This document shows, one piece after another, positions 53,374 to 64,000 of a DNA stretch of 64,000 nt (positions within the stretch are counted from its first letter, which is position 1; each line of letters begins with the position of its first letter). The position numbers and the translations under genes are program-made. The stretch is taken from assembly GCA_965153355.1 (NCBI GenBank), contig OZ231127.1, forward strand, positions 79,484,001 through 79,548,000, given 5' to 3'. The stretch is from Flaccisagitta enflata (lineage: Eukaryota; Chaetognatha; Sagittoidea; Aphragmophora). Below the pieces are notes generated by a model. The model was not told where the DNA came from. It saw nothing but the letters and a program-made list of their open reading frames with translations, and made no database searches.

Positions 53374-53842
53374 ACTAACAGGAGTGATTAAATTTAAAGA
53401 GCTTTGTTCTAAATTGTGCAATCTTATCCTAACCTAAGACTGGATGCAGTACACCCAAAAAGAAGGGTTGGCTAGCATACGGTAGTTTGACTGTTATGGC
53501 ATTGTTCATAAACAGGTAAAAAACCTACTACACCTGTTCAGCAACAACTATTTTTACCCCTAAATGAACGTTCGTTCACAAACGTGTTTTTTGGGCCTTT
53601 CAGGAACAAAATTGTTTGCCTAGAGCCTCTTTTTTCTCGTTCATGAACAGCTGTATGGCATTGTTTGTCAACGTACGTTCATTCCCCGTTGATGAACACC
53701 CCCAAATTCACTAATGGACTATTGACGCAGATCGTTGAAACCTGCGCCTGAGAAAGCGTCACGCTTACTTTCACGTATACGCTACAGAATGATCATTGCA
53801 ATAATCTGATTCAGATATTTATTCAGATATTCATTCTTTTCA

Positions 53843-54026
53843 GTCTTGTGCACGTGACTCTTCAACCCACTTTGTCCGTTCATCGGTCCATCCATCAAAC
53901 TTTACTTTTTTGGTGTTTATAGGTTGTTATTGCATCTCTGCTCCTGCCCAAAAATATGGCCCTCTTTATCACTGCCCCTGCACACCATCATGTGAATTAG
54001 ATAGCTGTGTATCCGGCCTTGTTTAG
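53843..54026 (-). repeat. hairpin-ended element, degraded copy
   Basis: CAGTCTTGTGCACGTGACTC to GTGTATCCGGCCTTGTTTAG. Confidence 0.6.
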
Positions 54027-54146
54027 TTGTATGCTACACAATTTTTTTTACATATTTAATCATATTCAGTTTAGGCTCTCTGGGTTTGTCTGTCGATTGG
54101 TTGGTCCGTTGGTCGCTACTGAATGCTTAAGAGTAAGGACGTAAAG

Positions 54147-54182
<36 letters not shown>

Positions 54183-54724
54183 AAATGAAAATAAGAATGC
54201 AATCAAGGCAAAAAGTTTTTTTTCTCCCTTTATACTTTTTTTCCCAATCCACTTGAGGCCGATTGCCAATGAGGAACGTTTTTTTCCATTCCACTACAGG
54301 CCGAATCATGAAATGAGGGCAGTGAGCTTCCAATCCACTCAAGGCCGATTCGGCCTTGAGTGTTTGAGCTACTAACTCTAGTACGAAATTCGTACTTTAG
54401 ATACCTCCTCCAAACGTTTACATGTATATCTCAGATAAGAATCAACGAATCATCAAAAATTGGTGAGATTATTAAAACCCTTCAAATTTTCAAGCAATCT
54501 CAATGCCCTCTAAAGTTATTCAACTTTGAATGATAACTTTCAATTTTGCTTTTGCCATTTCTACACAGTTTTCAAATTATAACACTGCAGTTCTTTTAAA
54601 ATTACTTCTGAACACATTGAGCTGGACAAATGCGGTTTGCATAGACTGCTTGCAAATCTGAAAGGCTACATTTATGTCACCAATTTTTTTATGATTTTTT
54701 AAATCTCTTTAGTGCTATACAGTC

Positions 54725-55233
54725 AGCGAACAAAACACAATAGGTATATATATCACTCTGTTAGTTTTGATCCAACCCACTGATATTGAACAGAATGCTG
54801 TAAACAACAACTGGTTGTTGAAATTACAGCCGGCTGTTAAGTTACAAAGTTGGCAAAAATCCAACTTTCACCAAATAGAATGAAACCTTCAGATTCATAA
54901 TCCTGTAGAAATTCTAAGAAGTTTGATATGTCACAACACATACTTTTACATGAAAATAAAAAAAAATTATCATTGTTTAATTTAATTATGACGCAATGTT
55001 AAAAAAAATTTTTCTTACAAAAAGTGTTAAGTGTGACATATCAAACTTCTCAGAATTTCATCAGGAGTATAAATCTGCAAGTCTCATTCTATTTAGGAAA
55101 AATTGGATTTTTGCCAACTTTGTAACTTAACAGCCGGCTGTAATTTCAACAACCAGTTGTTGTTTACAGCATTCTGTGGATCAAAACCAGCGGAGTGATA
55201 TATATACCTATTGTGTTTTGTCCGCTGGCTGTA
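54725..55233. mobile_element. near-palindromic MITE, family 3 copy B
   Basis: Same ends and arms as the copy at 28307, here flanked by TATA on both sides, another 4-bp duplication. The right arm has a small deletion near the end. Confidence 0.9.
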
Positions 55234-55618
55234 TAAGTGTAAATGTAGCAAAAGCAGGGATCAAAAAAATCACTAGAGAGGTCTGGGACGCCACCACTCT
55301 CAAGTACTAAAAGACGCTCTCCAAACTGCTTCCCTGATGAATGACGGCCGTGATTCAGTCAAAGGGGGCTAAAACTAAATATTCATGGATTTGCAATTGA
55401 TCTGTGTTCATTTTTATGTCAATAAATGAACTAATATTACAGGTGGAAACCTTTTTATTTCTAAGATAGTATTCATACAACATTGTGAGTCGTTAACCAG
55501 ATGTTGATGGTCAGATTCACGGATAATCATGTCACGTATTCTGACTTATAAGAAACCCATTCAAATGGAATAAATACTCGCATCAGCCAAGGAACAGTTT
55601 CTTTGTGCGTCAATGTTT

Positions 55619-55847
55619 TTAGTCGCGGACAGGTGATTCTATAAGAGTCTCTGTCCTTCCGTCTGTCCTTCCGTCAGTCCGTCCGTCCGTCGGACTGTCA
55701 GTCCATCGAGTCAGTCCATCGAGTGGAAAACTGTGAAAACGTGCATTTGAGACGCCGTGCTTGTGAGGGAGGGGGTGTTGATGGGGTTGTACGCCCTTGC
55801 CCTCCCGTCCGCGAATGATATTAAACCCCGCGTTCCTAGTTCTACCC
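55619..55847 (-). repeat. hairpin-ended element, variant
   Basis: TAGTCGCGGACAGGTGATTC and TATAAGAG at the left; GCCCTCCCGTCCGCG and AAACCCCGCGTTCC at the right, like the 2668 variant. Confidence 0.6.
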
Positions 55848-56032
55848 TTTTCGCATCTCCACGTCACTGATACCGCCTTCTTAGATTCATTTCGCCCTCC
55901 TGTCCACTTCATCGTCCGCTCACCGTCTCAATCCTGCAATTTTTCTTCTTTCCCTACAATTTTTACAACTGTGTTACTAACCCGATGGGATTTGTCATAA
56001 AGACCGAGTTCTTAAACTCACGATCATGGTCA

Positions 56033-56285
56033 GGTCGAAGACAACTTTGATGACTACAACGACGACGACAACCAGGATGATGAAGGCGACAATGACGACG
56101 ATGACGACGACGACGATAACGACGACGATGTCAATGATGCGACGGTCGGGACAGCGACAATCAACATTGTCTCGGAAATCGGGGAAATTAACCCGGGAAG
56201 GTAGAAACGACAAAGACGATCAAGACAACGACGAAAACGATGACGACGATGACAACCATCGGTCACTGGGTTTCCGGGTGAGGTG
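56033..56285 (+). other. degenerate GAC/GAT triplet region, possibly coding
   Basis: One frame from an acceptor-like tggtcag reads VEDNFDDYN, a polyaspartate run, then ATVGTATINIVSEIGEINPG. A second frame continues as an Asp-rich stretch to a gtgagg donor. A single base separates the two frames. It could be a 5' exon of the receptor at 57 kb with an indel, or simply triplet repeat. Confidence 0.25.
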
Positions 56286-56287
56286 AA

Positions 56288-56354
<67 letters not shown>

Positions 56355-56925
56355 ACCATAGCACAGGAATCTTGTGTGTATACTGTATATCAGAGTACAT
56401 GCCACTGGTGCAAACTATGGAAAAAAAACCTCATATCCCCTCGAAAACCCCTAGAGCCCCGAGATGGCCTGTAAATTGAAGAATTATACTGATGATTTTA
56501 CTTCCTCGGAAGCGAACGGGTCAAGGCGAGTATGCAAGCTTTGAGTGGGAGGAAAAGTAAGAAGAGGGAAAATTTTTATTAGTTGATGAATCGGGAGAGA
56601 AGTGCTCGTTAGTCGTAGAGATGTGACGAGAAGACGGATGACCCGAAAACCACACGACAGAAAAAAGAGAGAAACAATTTTGTTTTTCTCGTTCGACTGC
56701 AATTGCGCATATTTTCTCGACGCGTACGTTTTTGGTATCATCGTGAAACGAGTATCTTGAAAACACCAAAGGAAAAAAAAAAAGATCATCCCCAAAAAAG
56801 AAAGATTTCTATCTTATTTCTGGTGAAAGAAAAAAAAAACATACAGTAAAGATATTTTGGGGGGTCTCGACCTTGGAGGCGGTGGTATAGATTCAAGAAA
56901 GACAGAGAGGCGATAACGCAGATTA

Positions 56926-57462
56926 TTGAGAGGGCTATCACGAGTGGGATCTACATTGGCAAATACCAGGGCGTCTACAATGGCATTTACTATGGCGACT
57001 ACAATGGCAACAGCCTCTACAATGGTATCCATTCTGGCGTATACAACGGCATCTACAATGGCATTGATAATAACATCTCTGATGGCATCTGCTGTGGCGT
57101 TGACATCGTCATCGACGGCGATGGCACAAGCACTCGTTGGAGTTGGGATGATGTTGAGATCGGCATCTGGAGAAGAAGAAGTAGAGGAGGTTGCTACAGA
57201 TGGTGTATCGACCACAAGTGTAGTACTCAGGCTGGAAGAAGGACTGGCATCAGACGACTCGGAAATGCGATCACCACAAAAATCGGGATTGGTCATGCAA
57301 AGATCTTCTTTCTTCACGTTGGAGTTTTTTACTTTGGCCATTTTAAGTTGCATCGGCGTCTTTTTCGGCCTTTTCTCCATTTTCGTCTTCATCGGCACCA
57401 AATTCCGCAAAGTCTCTAACATTAGTGGCTACTTCGCGCTGCTTTCTCTGGCAGATGTCTTG
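56926..57462 (+). CDS. rhodopsin-like GPCR fragment, exon with TM1 and start of TM2
   Basis: Seven-transmembrane receptor of the plasma membrane, only partly visible. The frame ends with a hydrophobic helix (FFTLAILSCIGVFFGLFSIF, then VFIGTKFRK), a short basic loop, and NISGYFALLSLADVL, which fits the L-x-x-x-L-A-x-x-D pattern of class A TM2. It stops at a strong donor TTG|gtgagt in phase 0. The N-terminal 100 or so codons are Thr/Met/Ala-rich degenerate repeats, so the true start may be later, for example at MRSPQKSG near residue 121. Confidence 0.55.
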
Positions 57463-57958
57463 GTGAGTACAGTTGATTCAACATCCAGTGACTTCTTTGC
57501 AAAATCATCTGTGTTTACTTTGCACTGCAATCCCCAGCAGACATTTTGGCAATTCGCATTTCACAATACATGCTTTTGAGGATGGTAAGTACCATCTAGC
57601 TCATAAACTCATGGACACCTGAAATGAAGTATCAACTTTGGAAAGGTGCTGAGCGTAAACAAATTGAGCTCCCTATTTGATCGGTCCAATATCAAAGAGT
57701 TCTTTAAACTCTATCAAATGTTTTTTGGGCAGCATCTTTACAAAGTTGGTGCTTCTTTTCAGGTATCCCTTAATTTATGAGCTAGAAAGTACGACAACAA
57801 CATCTTGGGTCCTCGCGATATCGAGGAAGGGGTTTTTGACTTGGTCACATCAGTTTATACTACTTTTATCAGCCTTTCACTTCCAAATGTTTTTGAAGGC
57901 CTTAGTCCTCAGCTTTTTTTTTCAAAGAACAATGGTCATTACCATTCTCCATTACCAG

Positions 57959-58158
57959 ATCGTGGGTTTGTCATTGATTCGGTTCGTGGTCCGTGCCTAT
58001 TTTACCCCAACAACAACAACAACAACAACAACAACAACTGCAACAACTGCAACAACAACAGCATCGATTCCCTTTTGGTTTTGTCCTTCTGTCTCCTTCA
58101 TCCACGCAATGGCGCTAACAATCGCCCCTTGGTCAATCTGTGCAGCACTCTGCTACAG
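57959..58158 (+). CDS. rhodopsin-like GPCR fragment, exon with end of TM2, loop and TM3
   Basis: Acceptor tctccattaccag joins in phase 0, so TM2 reads on as IVGLSLIRFVVRAYF. A (ACA)n microsatellite then encodes a Thr-rich insertion in extracellular loop 1. TM3 begins IPFWFCPSVSFIHAMALTIA and ends CYR. Counting from the cysteine, the arginine is 25 positions on, the class A distance from Cys3.25 to Arg3.50. The donor TACAG|gtcaat is followed by (GA)n. A short piece after acceptor cctctctcacag (58265) would add STIEVDRARRK and stop. TM4-TM7 were not found. Confidence 0.5.
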
Positions 58159-58161
58159 GTC

Positions 58162-58212
<51 letters not shown>

Positions 58213-58768
58213 AAAGGAACGCCACAGCATCAGCGGTCATTCTATACGACGCCCTCTCTCACAGGTCAACAATCGAGGTCGATCGTGCGCGTAGAAAATA
58301 GTATAATAAACACCGTATGTTGATCGTTAATGGCAAATCAAGTGTACGCAACTGTATGTGCTCTATACAATTTTTTGAATAAAACAATACAAAAAAAAAA
58401 TGAAGATAATACCAAGATCCCAGTGAAACGTTTTTGATTTCCTTTTCCTCTCTTTAAAAGTTATGGCCAATAAGTGCTCCTCCCTGATTAAGAATTTATG
58501 AATGAACGTTTTTAGTCGCGTGCACGCGACTCTACAACCCGCTCCGTCGGTCCGTCCGTCGGTCGGTCGGTCCGTCCGTCCGTAACACTTTGCTTTTTTG
58601 CGTCGTTTTTTGTCATTTTGGGTCGTCTGGAGTTATTTTGAATCATTTTTTTGGTGTTTTCAAGAATTATTGGTTGTTCATGGTCATTTTTTATCATTTT
58701 TGGTAATTTTTGGTCATTTTTGGTCATTTTGGCCATTTTGGTCATTTTGGTCATTTTTTATCATTTTT

Positions 58769-59547
58769 GGGCAGCGGCCCCGAAGGGGCCGATGACCTAT
58801 GCTTTCACACAGGAAAAATTTCTCCTCCTCCTTCTCCTCCGTCCGTCCACCCCCTTCGAAGCTCATATCCTAGTTGTGAGGCCCAAATCCTAGTCTCAAG
58901 GTCCAAATTCTTACTTCAAGGCCCAAATTTAAGCCTGGAAGCTCAAATCTCAGCGTCAAGGCTCATATCCCAGCCTTGAGGCTCAAATCCCAGCCTTGAG
59001 GCTCAAATCCCAGCCTTGAGGCTCAAATCTCAGCCTTGAGGCTCAAATCCCAACCTCAACACTCAAATCCCAGCCTTGAGGCCCAAATCCCAGTCTCGAG
59101 GCCCAAATCCCAGTCTCGAGGCCCAAATCCCAGTCTCGAGGCTCAAATTCCAGTCTCAAGGCTCAAATTCCAGCCTCCAGGCTCAAATTCCAGCCTCCAG
59201 GCTCAAATTCTCAACCTTTAGGACCAAATCTCAGTCTTAAGGCTCAAATCCCAGTCTTGAAGCTCAAATTCCAGCCTTGAGGCTCACATTACAGCCCTGA
59301 GGCTCAAATCACAAATTTAAGGCTCAAACCCCAGCCTCAAGGCTCATATCCCAGCCACGAGGCTCAAATCAGTCATGAGGCTCAAATGACAGCCTCAAGG
59401 CTCAAATAACAGCCTCAAGACTCAAATTAAAGCCTCAAGGCTAAAATCAAACCCTCAAAGCTCATCCCAGCATTGAAACTCAAATTCCAGTCAAGAACCT
59501 TCAAACTTACTAAGCATAGGTCATCGGCCCCTTTGGGGCCGCTGCCC
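58769..59547. mobile_element. foldback element, variant with AGGCTCAAATCCCAGCCT minisatellite
   Basis: GGGCAGCGGCCCCGAAGGGG..CGATGACCTATGCTT at the left and its inverse at the right. The inside is about 30 copies of a 20-bp unit, AGGCTCAAATCCCAGCCTTG. A TTTTTGGTCA minisatellite lies on both sides (58590-58768 and 59625-59935). Confidence 0.8.
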
Positions 59548-59624
59548 CTCTCACCCTCACACATCCACATACACTCACATGGGGGCAACGGGTACCGCTT
59601 ACCATCTAACGCTTTTGCGACTAT

Positions 59625-60105
59625 TTATCATTTTTTATCATTTTTGGTCATTTTTGGTCATTTCGGTCATTTCGGACATTTCGGTCATTTCGGTCATTTT
59701 TGGTCATTTTTGGTCATTTTGGTCATTTTTGGTCATTTTTGGTCATTTTTGGTCATTTTTGGTCATTTTGGTCATTTTGGTCATTTTGGTCATTTTGGTC
59801 ATTTTTGATCATTTTTGGTCATTTTTGGTCATTTTGGTCATTTTTGATCATTTTTGGTCATTTTTGGTCATTTTGGTCATTTTCGGTCTTTTTTGGTCAT
59901 TTTTGGTCATTTTTGGTCATTTTTGGCCTTTATGTCTGCTGGTTTAAGTCTGCTGGTTGAAGTCTGCGGGTTTAAGTCTGCGGGTTTAAGTCTGCGGGTT
60001 TAAGTCTGCTGGTTTAACTATGTTGGTTTAAGTCTGCTGGTTTAAGTCAGCTGGTTTAAGTCTGCTGGTTTAAGTCTGCTGGTTTTGGTCTGGTTTGGGT
60101 CTGTT
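59625..60105 (+). repeat. TGGTCATTTT then TTAAGTCTGCTGG minisatellites
   Basis: About 30 units of 9-10 bp to 59935, then 13-bp units to 60105. Confidence 0.95.
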
Positions 60106-60409
60106 TTAATAATATATAATATAATAATATAATATATAGCAACCAACACAGACCCCAAAGAGTCCAAACAAATGGTTGCCATTAGTACAAAAACCTTAAA
60201 CGTAAGATAGTGTTTGATTTCTTCACGTATTCACAAGTTGATAGATTTTAGTTTGTTTTCAGATCCTAATAGTCCCAAAACAATTCCAAAAATATGATGT
60301 TGTCATTGTTGTTGTCATTGTTGTTGTTGTTGATATCGCCTATTTTGTTGCTGTTGTTGTCATTGTCATTGTCATTATTGATAAAGTTCCAATATCATCG
60401 GTGTTTTTG

Positions 60410-60600
60410 GTGTCGCCGCTGCTATCGCCGTTGCTGTTTCCATATGTTTCACCGTAATTGTCGCCAAAGCGGTCCAAATAGCTGTCGCCGCAGCTGTCGC
60501 CGCAGCAGTCTCCACAGCTGTCGCCGCAGCTGCCGCCGCAGCGGTCGCCGCAGCTGCCGCCGCAGCTGTCGCCATCATTGACGCAGTCGTTGACACTGTC
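60410..60600 (+). repeat. GCC/GCA triplet minisatellite
   Basis: Degenerate GTCGCCGCAGCT units, alanine/valine-rich in two frames. No splice sites or unique coding sequence. Confidence 0.8.
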
Positions 60601-60687
60601 ATTGATCGGTGATTGTTGATGCTACTGTTTGTTGTTGTTGTTATTGTTGTTGTTGTCGTTGTTGTTGATGTCCTTGTTGTGGCTGTT

Positions 60688-61070
60688 GTGTCTGGTTTAA
60701 GTCTGGTTTAAGTCTGGTTTAAGTCTGGTTTAAGTACGGTTTTAGTCTGGTTTAAGTCTGGTTTAAGTCTGGTTTGAGTCTGGTTAGAGTCTGGTTTGAG
60801 TCTGGTTTAAGTCTGGATTGAGTCTGGCTTGAGTCTGGTTTAAGTCTGGTTAATGTCTGGTTTAAGTCTGGTTCATGTCTGATTTCTGTCTGGTTTAGGT
60901 CTGGTTTAGGTCTGGTTTAGGTCTGGTTTAGGTCTGGTTTAGGTCTGGTTTTGGTCTGGTTTAATTCTGGTTTGATTCTGGTTTGAGTCTGGTTTGAGTC
61001 TGGTTTGAATCTGGTTTGAATCTGGTTTGAGTCTGGTTTGGGTCTGGTTTGGGCCCGGTTTAAGTCTGAT
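60688..61070 (+). repeat. TCTGGTTTAAG minisatellite
   Basis: About 33 units of 11 bp. Confidence 0.95.
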
Positions 61071-61157
61071 TTTCAATAAAAAGATACAATAGGGAGTCAG
61101 GTCAGTTCAGTTATCTTTGTCCTGCACGCGACTTATAGATGTTGGCCTTGTTATGAT

Positions 61158-61235
61158 TGAATGAATGAATGAATGAATGAATGAATGAATGAATGAATGA
61201 ATGAATGAATGAATGAATGAATGAATGAATGAATG
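61158..61235 (+). repeat. (GAAT)n microsatellite
   Basis: About 19 pure units. Confidence 0.97.
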
Positions 61236-61639
61236 AACAACTGATTGAAAATGAATGTGGTGAGGCATGAGAGGTGAAAGAAATGAAAAAAAGACGTCAA
61301 ACGTCAAACGTCAAATGTCAAACGTCAAACGTTTACATGACCGACCACTCAACCGACCATCCAACCGACGGACGGACGAACATGACCTCTCATAGGAGTG
61401 CGAGGACGCACTTATAAAGGCAATTTTGTCGAAAAAAACCTGTGTAAATGCGAGACACGTTCGAGTTCCGATATCAATCTTTGTTTATTTCTGTAGTGCC
61501 ATTGTTTGCGCTTTTGGGGATATCTTTCCTATCTTTTTTTCATTTGAGGATAACTCGCAGAATGTTTTGTGGCTGGTCAATGCGCCCGGTGTGAGTTTGA
61601 CGGTCGTTGGGAGGGTGGTTGTGGTTGTGGTTGTGGTTG

Positions 61640-62980
61640 GTCGTTAATTTTGGTTGTGGTTGTGATTGGTATATGGGCTCATGGTAGTTAGTTTGGTGGT
61701 TAAGGAAGTTCAGTGGATCTCAAGGAAATAGATTACACCTGATTTCCACGAGGAATGGAAATCTTTCTATAACAAATGCAAATTTCGAGTGGTTGTGGTA
61801 GTTTCAGAGTTAGACGGTGGCCGGCGTTGCGGTTGTGGTTGTGGCTGTTTTCATATTGGGTGTGGATGTGGTTGCTAGTTATGTTGTGTTGTGTTATTGG
61901 TTGTTTGTAGATGTCGATGTGAAGACTGTAGGTTGGTTTGGGTCGGTAAATGGGTGGTTGATAGGGTTGTGTAGTTTCGTCGGTGGTGGATGGTGGTTGT
62001 GTTTTGTCAATAACTATGGCAAAATAAAAAAGCGAACGAATTTTGAGAGAGCAAAAACATAAGAAGATGTTGACCAATTTGCATAAAATTTACAGGGAAT
62101 AATAACCATGATTTGGACTATGTCTGGTAAAAATTTCATCAAAATCCGTTGAATACTTGAGCCGTTATCACGTTTTTACTGAAGTCATCTCTTTTTTTGA
62201 CTGCCAGAGATGACATTTATCCTAAATCAAAATAATTCCATTTTTAGTAAAATTAGCATTGTGCAAAAAGTTCTGGGAGTTTTGTTATGATTTTTGAACT
62301 GTAGTCTGATGGTGCTATTTACTAATAATAGGCAAAATTCGCTTCTACTCAGATAAAGTCTAAAGGGGTAGATATTGGTTGATTGTTAGCTTGCTCAGGA
62401 TAAGAAATATTCAGCTACTTGTAAGAATATTTTTGCAATTTGGGAGACTAAAAATGCTTCTATCTTCACAAAAAAATTACTGGAGATTACTCATATGTAC
62501 AAAAGTTACCTGTTAAAAAATTATGATAATCGGTAAAAAACTATGGCCATAGCATCACTTTATATTTCAGGTTTCATCTTCATTAACTTCATTCTTAAAC
62601 CCATAAAAAAAAAGTTTTGGAAAATTTGCTGTTTCTGCTAAAATAATCGGAGTTTTGTTATAAAATTTTTACCACAGCCTACTAACAATGTGGTCTACTT
62701 CCACTTCAAATTTCATCAAAATCGGACTAGATTTAGTTCGTTTTTTTTTTAAATTTGTTTATTCATTCTTTGAAAATTTTTATGTGTGTACGTTGAATTT
62801 CTGATCATCAGACAAGCACTTTTAAAAAATCTATAATTCCTAAATTATTTAGAGCAGGACATCGATTTTTTCAGTGATGCTTAATGATACCAAAAAGTAA
62901 CTCCAGTAAAAATTTCAGCACACTGGGTGAATTTTCAAAGGATTTATAAGCAAAAGAAGTTACTGTTCGCTTTTTTTTTG
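61640..62980. other. no gene seen; GGTTGTGGTTG repeats then AT-rich DNA
   Basis: 61610-62000 holds degenerate GGTTGT units; 62080-62900 is AT-rich and resembles the 1-1300 repeat in style (AAATTTCATCAAAATCGG-type phrases). Confidence 0.5.
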
Positions 62981-62984
62981 CCAT

Positions 62985-63125
62985 TGTTAGTTTTGTCGGT
63001 GGTTGATGGTGGTTGTGGTCGGTCAATAGTCTTGTCAGTGGTTGATGGTGGTTGTGGTCGGTCAAAAGTCTTCTCGGTGGTTGATGGTGGTTGTGGTCAG
63101 TCAATAGTTATGGCAGTGGTTGGTG
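62985..63125 (+). repeat. 36-bp minisatellite
   Basis: Four units containing GTGGTTGATGGTGGTTGTGG. Confidence 0.9.
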
Positions 63126-63297
63126 AGTCTCAGATTTGGCCAGAATCGTTGTTGTCAACTGCTAGTTGGAATTAACGACGTAAACATCAAAATGCTTCTT
63201 TCTATTTCTGTGTGTCGGTCTGTTTCTCTATCTGTCTTTCTTTCTGTCTCTCTGTCGGTCTCTCCTCTCTTTCTCTTTCTCTCTTTCTCTCTTCTCT

Positions 63298-63399
<102 letters not shown>

Positions 63400-63456
63400 C
63401 ACAAACCACACTCACATTTTGGTTTATGTCTCACTCTTCACATTCCATCTCCCTTT

Positions 63457-64000
63457 GGGCAGCGGCCCCGAACTTTCACACATATGGGGAATTTTTTCCT
63501 CCTTCTCCTCCTTCTATTGGGCATGCTTTCACACAGGAGAAATTTCTCCTTCTCCTTCTCCCTTCGTCGACCCCCTTTGAAGATCATATTCTAGCCCAGA
63601 GGCTCAAACCCTGGTCTTGAGGCCCAAATTCTAGCCTCAAGGCCCAAATCCTAGCCTCAAGGCCCAAATACTAGCCTTGAGGCTCAAATCCCAACCTCAA
63701 GGCTCAAATCCCAACCTTGAGGCTCACATCTCAATCTTAAGGATCAAATCCCAGCCTAGCGCTCAAATCCCAGCCTCGAGGCTCAAATCCCAGCCTCAAA
63801 GCTCAAATCCCAGCTTCGAGGCTCAAATCCTAGCTTTGAGGCTCAAATTTAAGCCTCAAGGCTCAAGTCCCAGCCTCAAGGCTCAAATCCAAGCCACAAG
63901 GCTCACACCCCAACCTTGAGGCTCAAATCCCAACCTTGAGGCTTAAATCCCAACCTTGACGCTCAAATCCCATTATTGATGCTCACTTTCAAGCCTGTAT
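63457..64000. mobile_element. foldback element, left part, cut by window end
   Basis: Starts GGGCAGCGGCCCCGAAC, then the same 20-bp minisatellite (AGGCTCAAATCCCAGCCTCA) to the window edge. The second end is outside the window. Confidence 0.7.

Noticed and set aside
58860-59500. Regular repeat blocks of AGGCTCAAATCCCAGCC as possible coding repeats
   Set aside because: The 20-bp unit length shifts frame every unit and stops appear; it is a non-coding minisatellite inside a foldback element.
59473-59960. Repeated FGHFGHF/LVILVIF open frames resembling a membrane protein
   Set aside because: Arises from the TGGTCATTTT minisatellite; no splice signals or start context.

Overview
The window is animal nuclear DNA, probably from an invertebrate that I cannot place to phylum. 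The evidence is spliced genes with GT-AG introns, a p53-family transcription factor, a RasGRF-type exchange factor, a rhodopsin-like receptor fragment, many short inverted-repeat transposons (MITEs), and very dense simple repeats. By eye about 15-20% of the bases are microsatellite or minisatellite. Most long open frames are translations of those repeats and are left out.

Layout. 1-5.2 kb: an AT-rich direct repeat of about 530 bp, a fragmentary minus-strand coding region (1.5-3.6 kb) broken by a TA-flanked MITE and two homopolymer frameshifts, and a short plus-strand terminal exon (4756-4857) whose 3' splice site lies in a tandem repeat. 5.9-7.3 kb: a purine-only GAA tract. 7.4-10.5 kb: MITEs. 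10.6-15.7 kb: a complete five-exon p53-family gene on the plus strand, about 769 codons, with an FxxLW motif, a DNA-binding domain and a tetramerisation domain. 16.3-38.0 kb: fourteen phase-consistent minus-strand exons of a RasGRF homologue, running from the second PH domain through the REM (RasGEF N-terminal) domain into the long linker. The 5' part (IQ, DH, first PH) lies beyond what I could find to the right. The catalytic CDC25 domain is not found to the left, so the p53 gene is either nested antisense in a RasGRF intron or the RasGRF gene is truncated or misassembled. 38.8-43.3 kb: a 4.5-kb segment bounded by 0.5-0.6-kb inverted repeats and carrying two coding exons. 43.3-56 kb: gene-poor repeats. 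57-58.3 kb: a plus-strand GPCR fragment (TM1-TM3). 58.5-64 kb: foldback elements and minisatellites.

The most unusual feature is in the RasGRF gene. At five different exons, the 3' tail of the exon plus its 5' splice site and the start of the intron has been copied one or more times into the downstream intron, usually separated by microsatellite. One exon has seven copies of its donor site, counting the parent. Similar duplications occur at a 3' splice site (4.5-4.76 kb) and at the end of the p53 gene. Several splice sites also abut long (GA)n or (CT)n tracts, as if the microsatellites grew from the splice signals.

Repeats fall into recognisable families: a short element with hairpins at both ends (core TATAAGAGG), foldback elements ending in GGGCAGCGGCCCC with internal minisatellites, a near-palindromic MITE starting CAGTCAGCGGACAAAACAC with 4-bp target duplications, and several TA-flanked MITEs.
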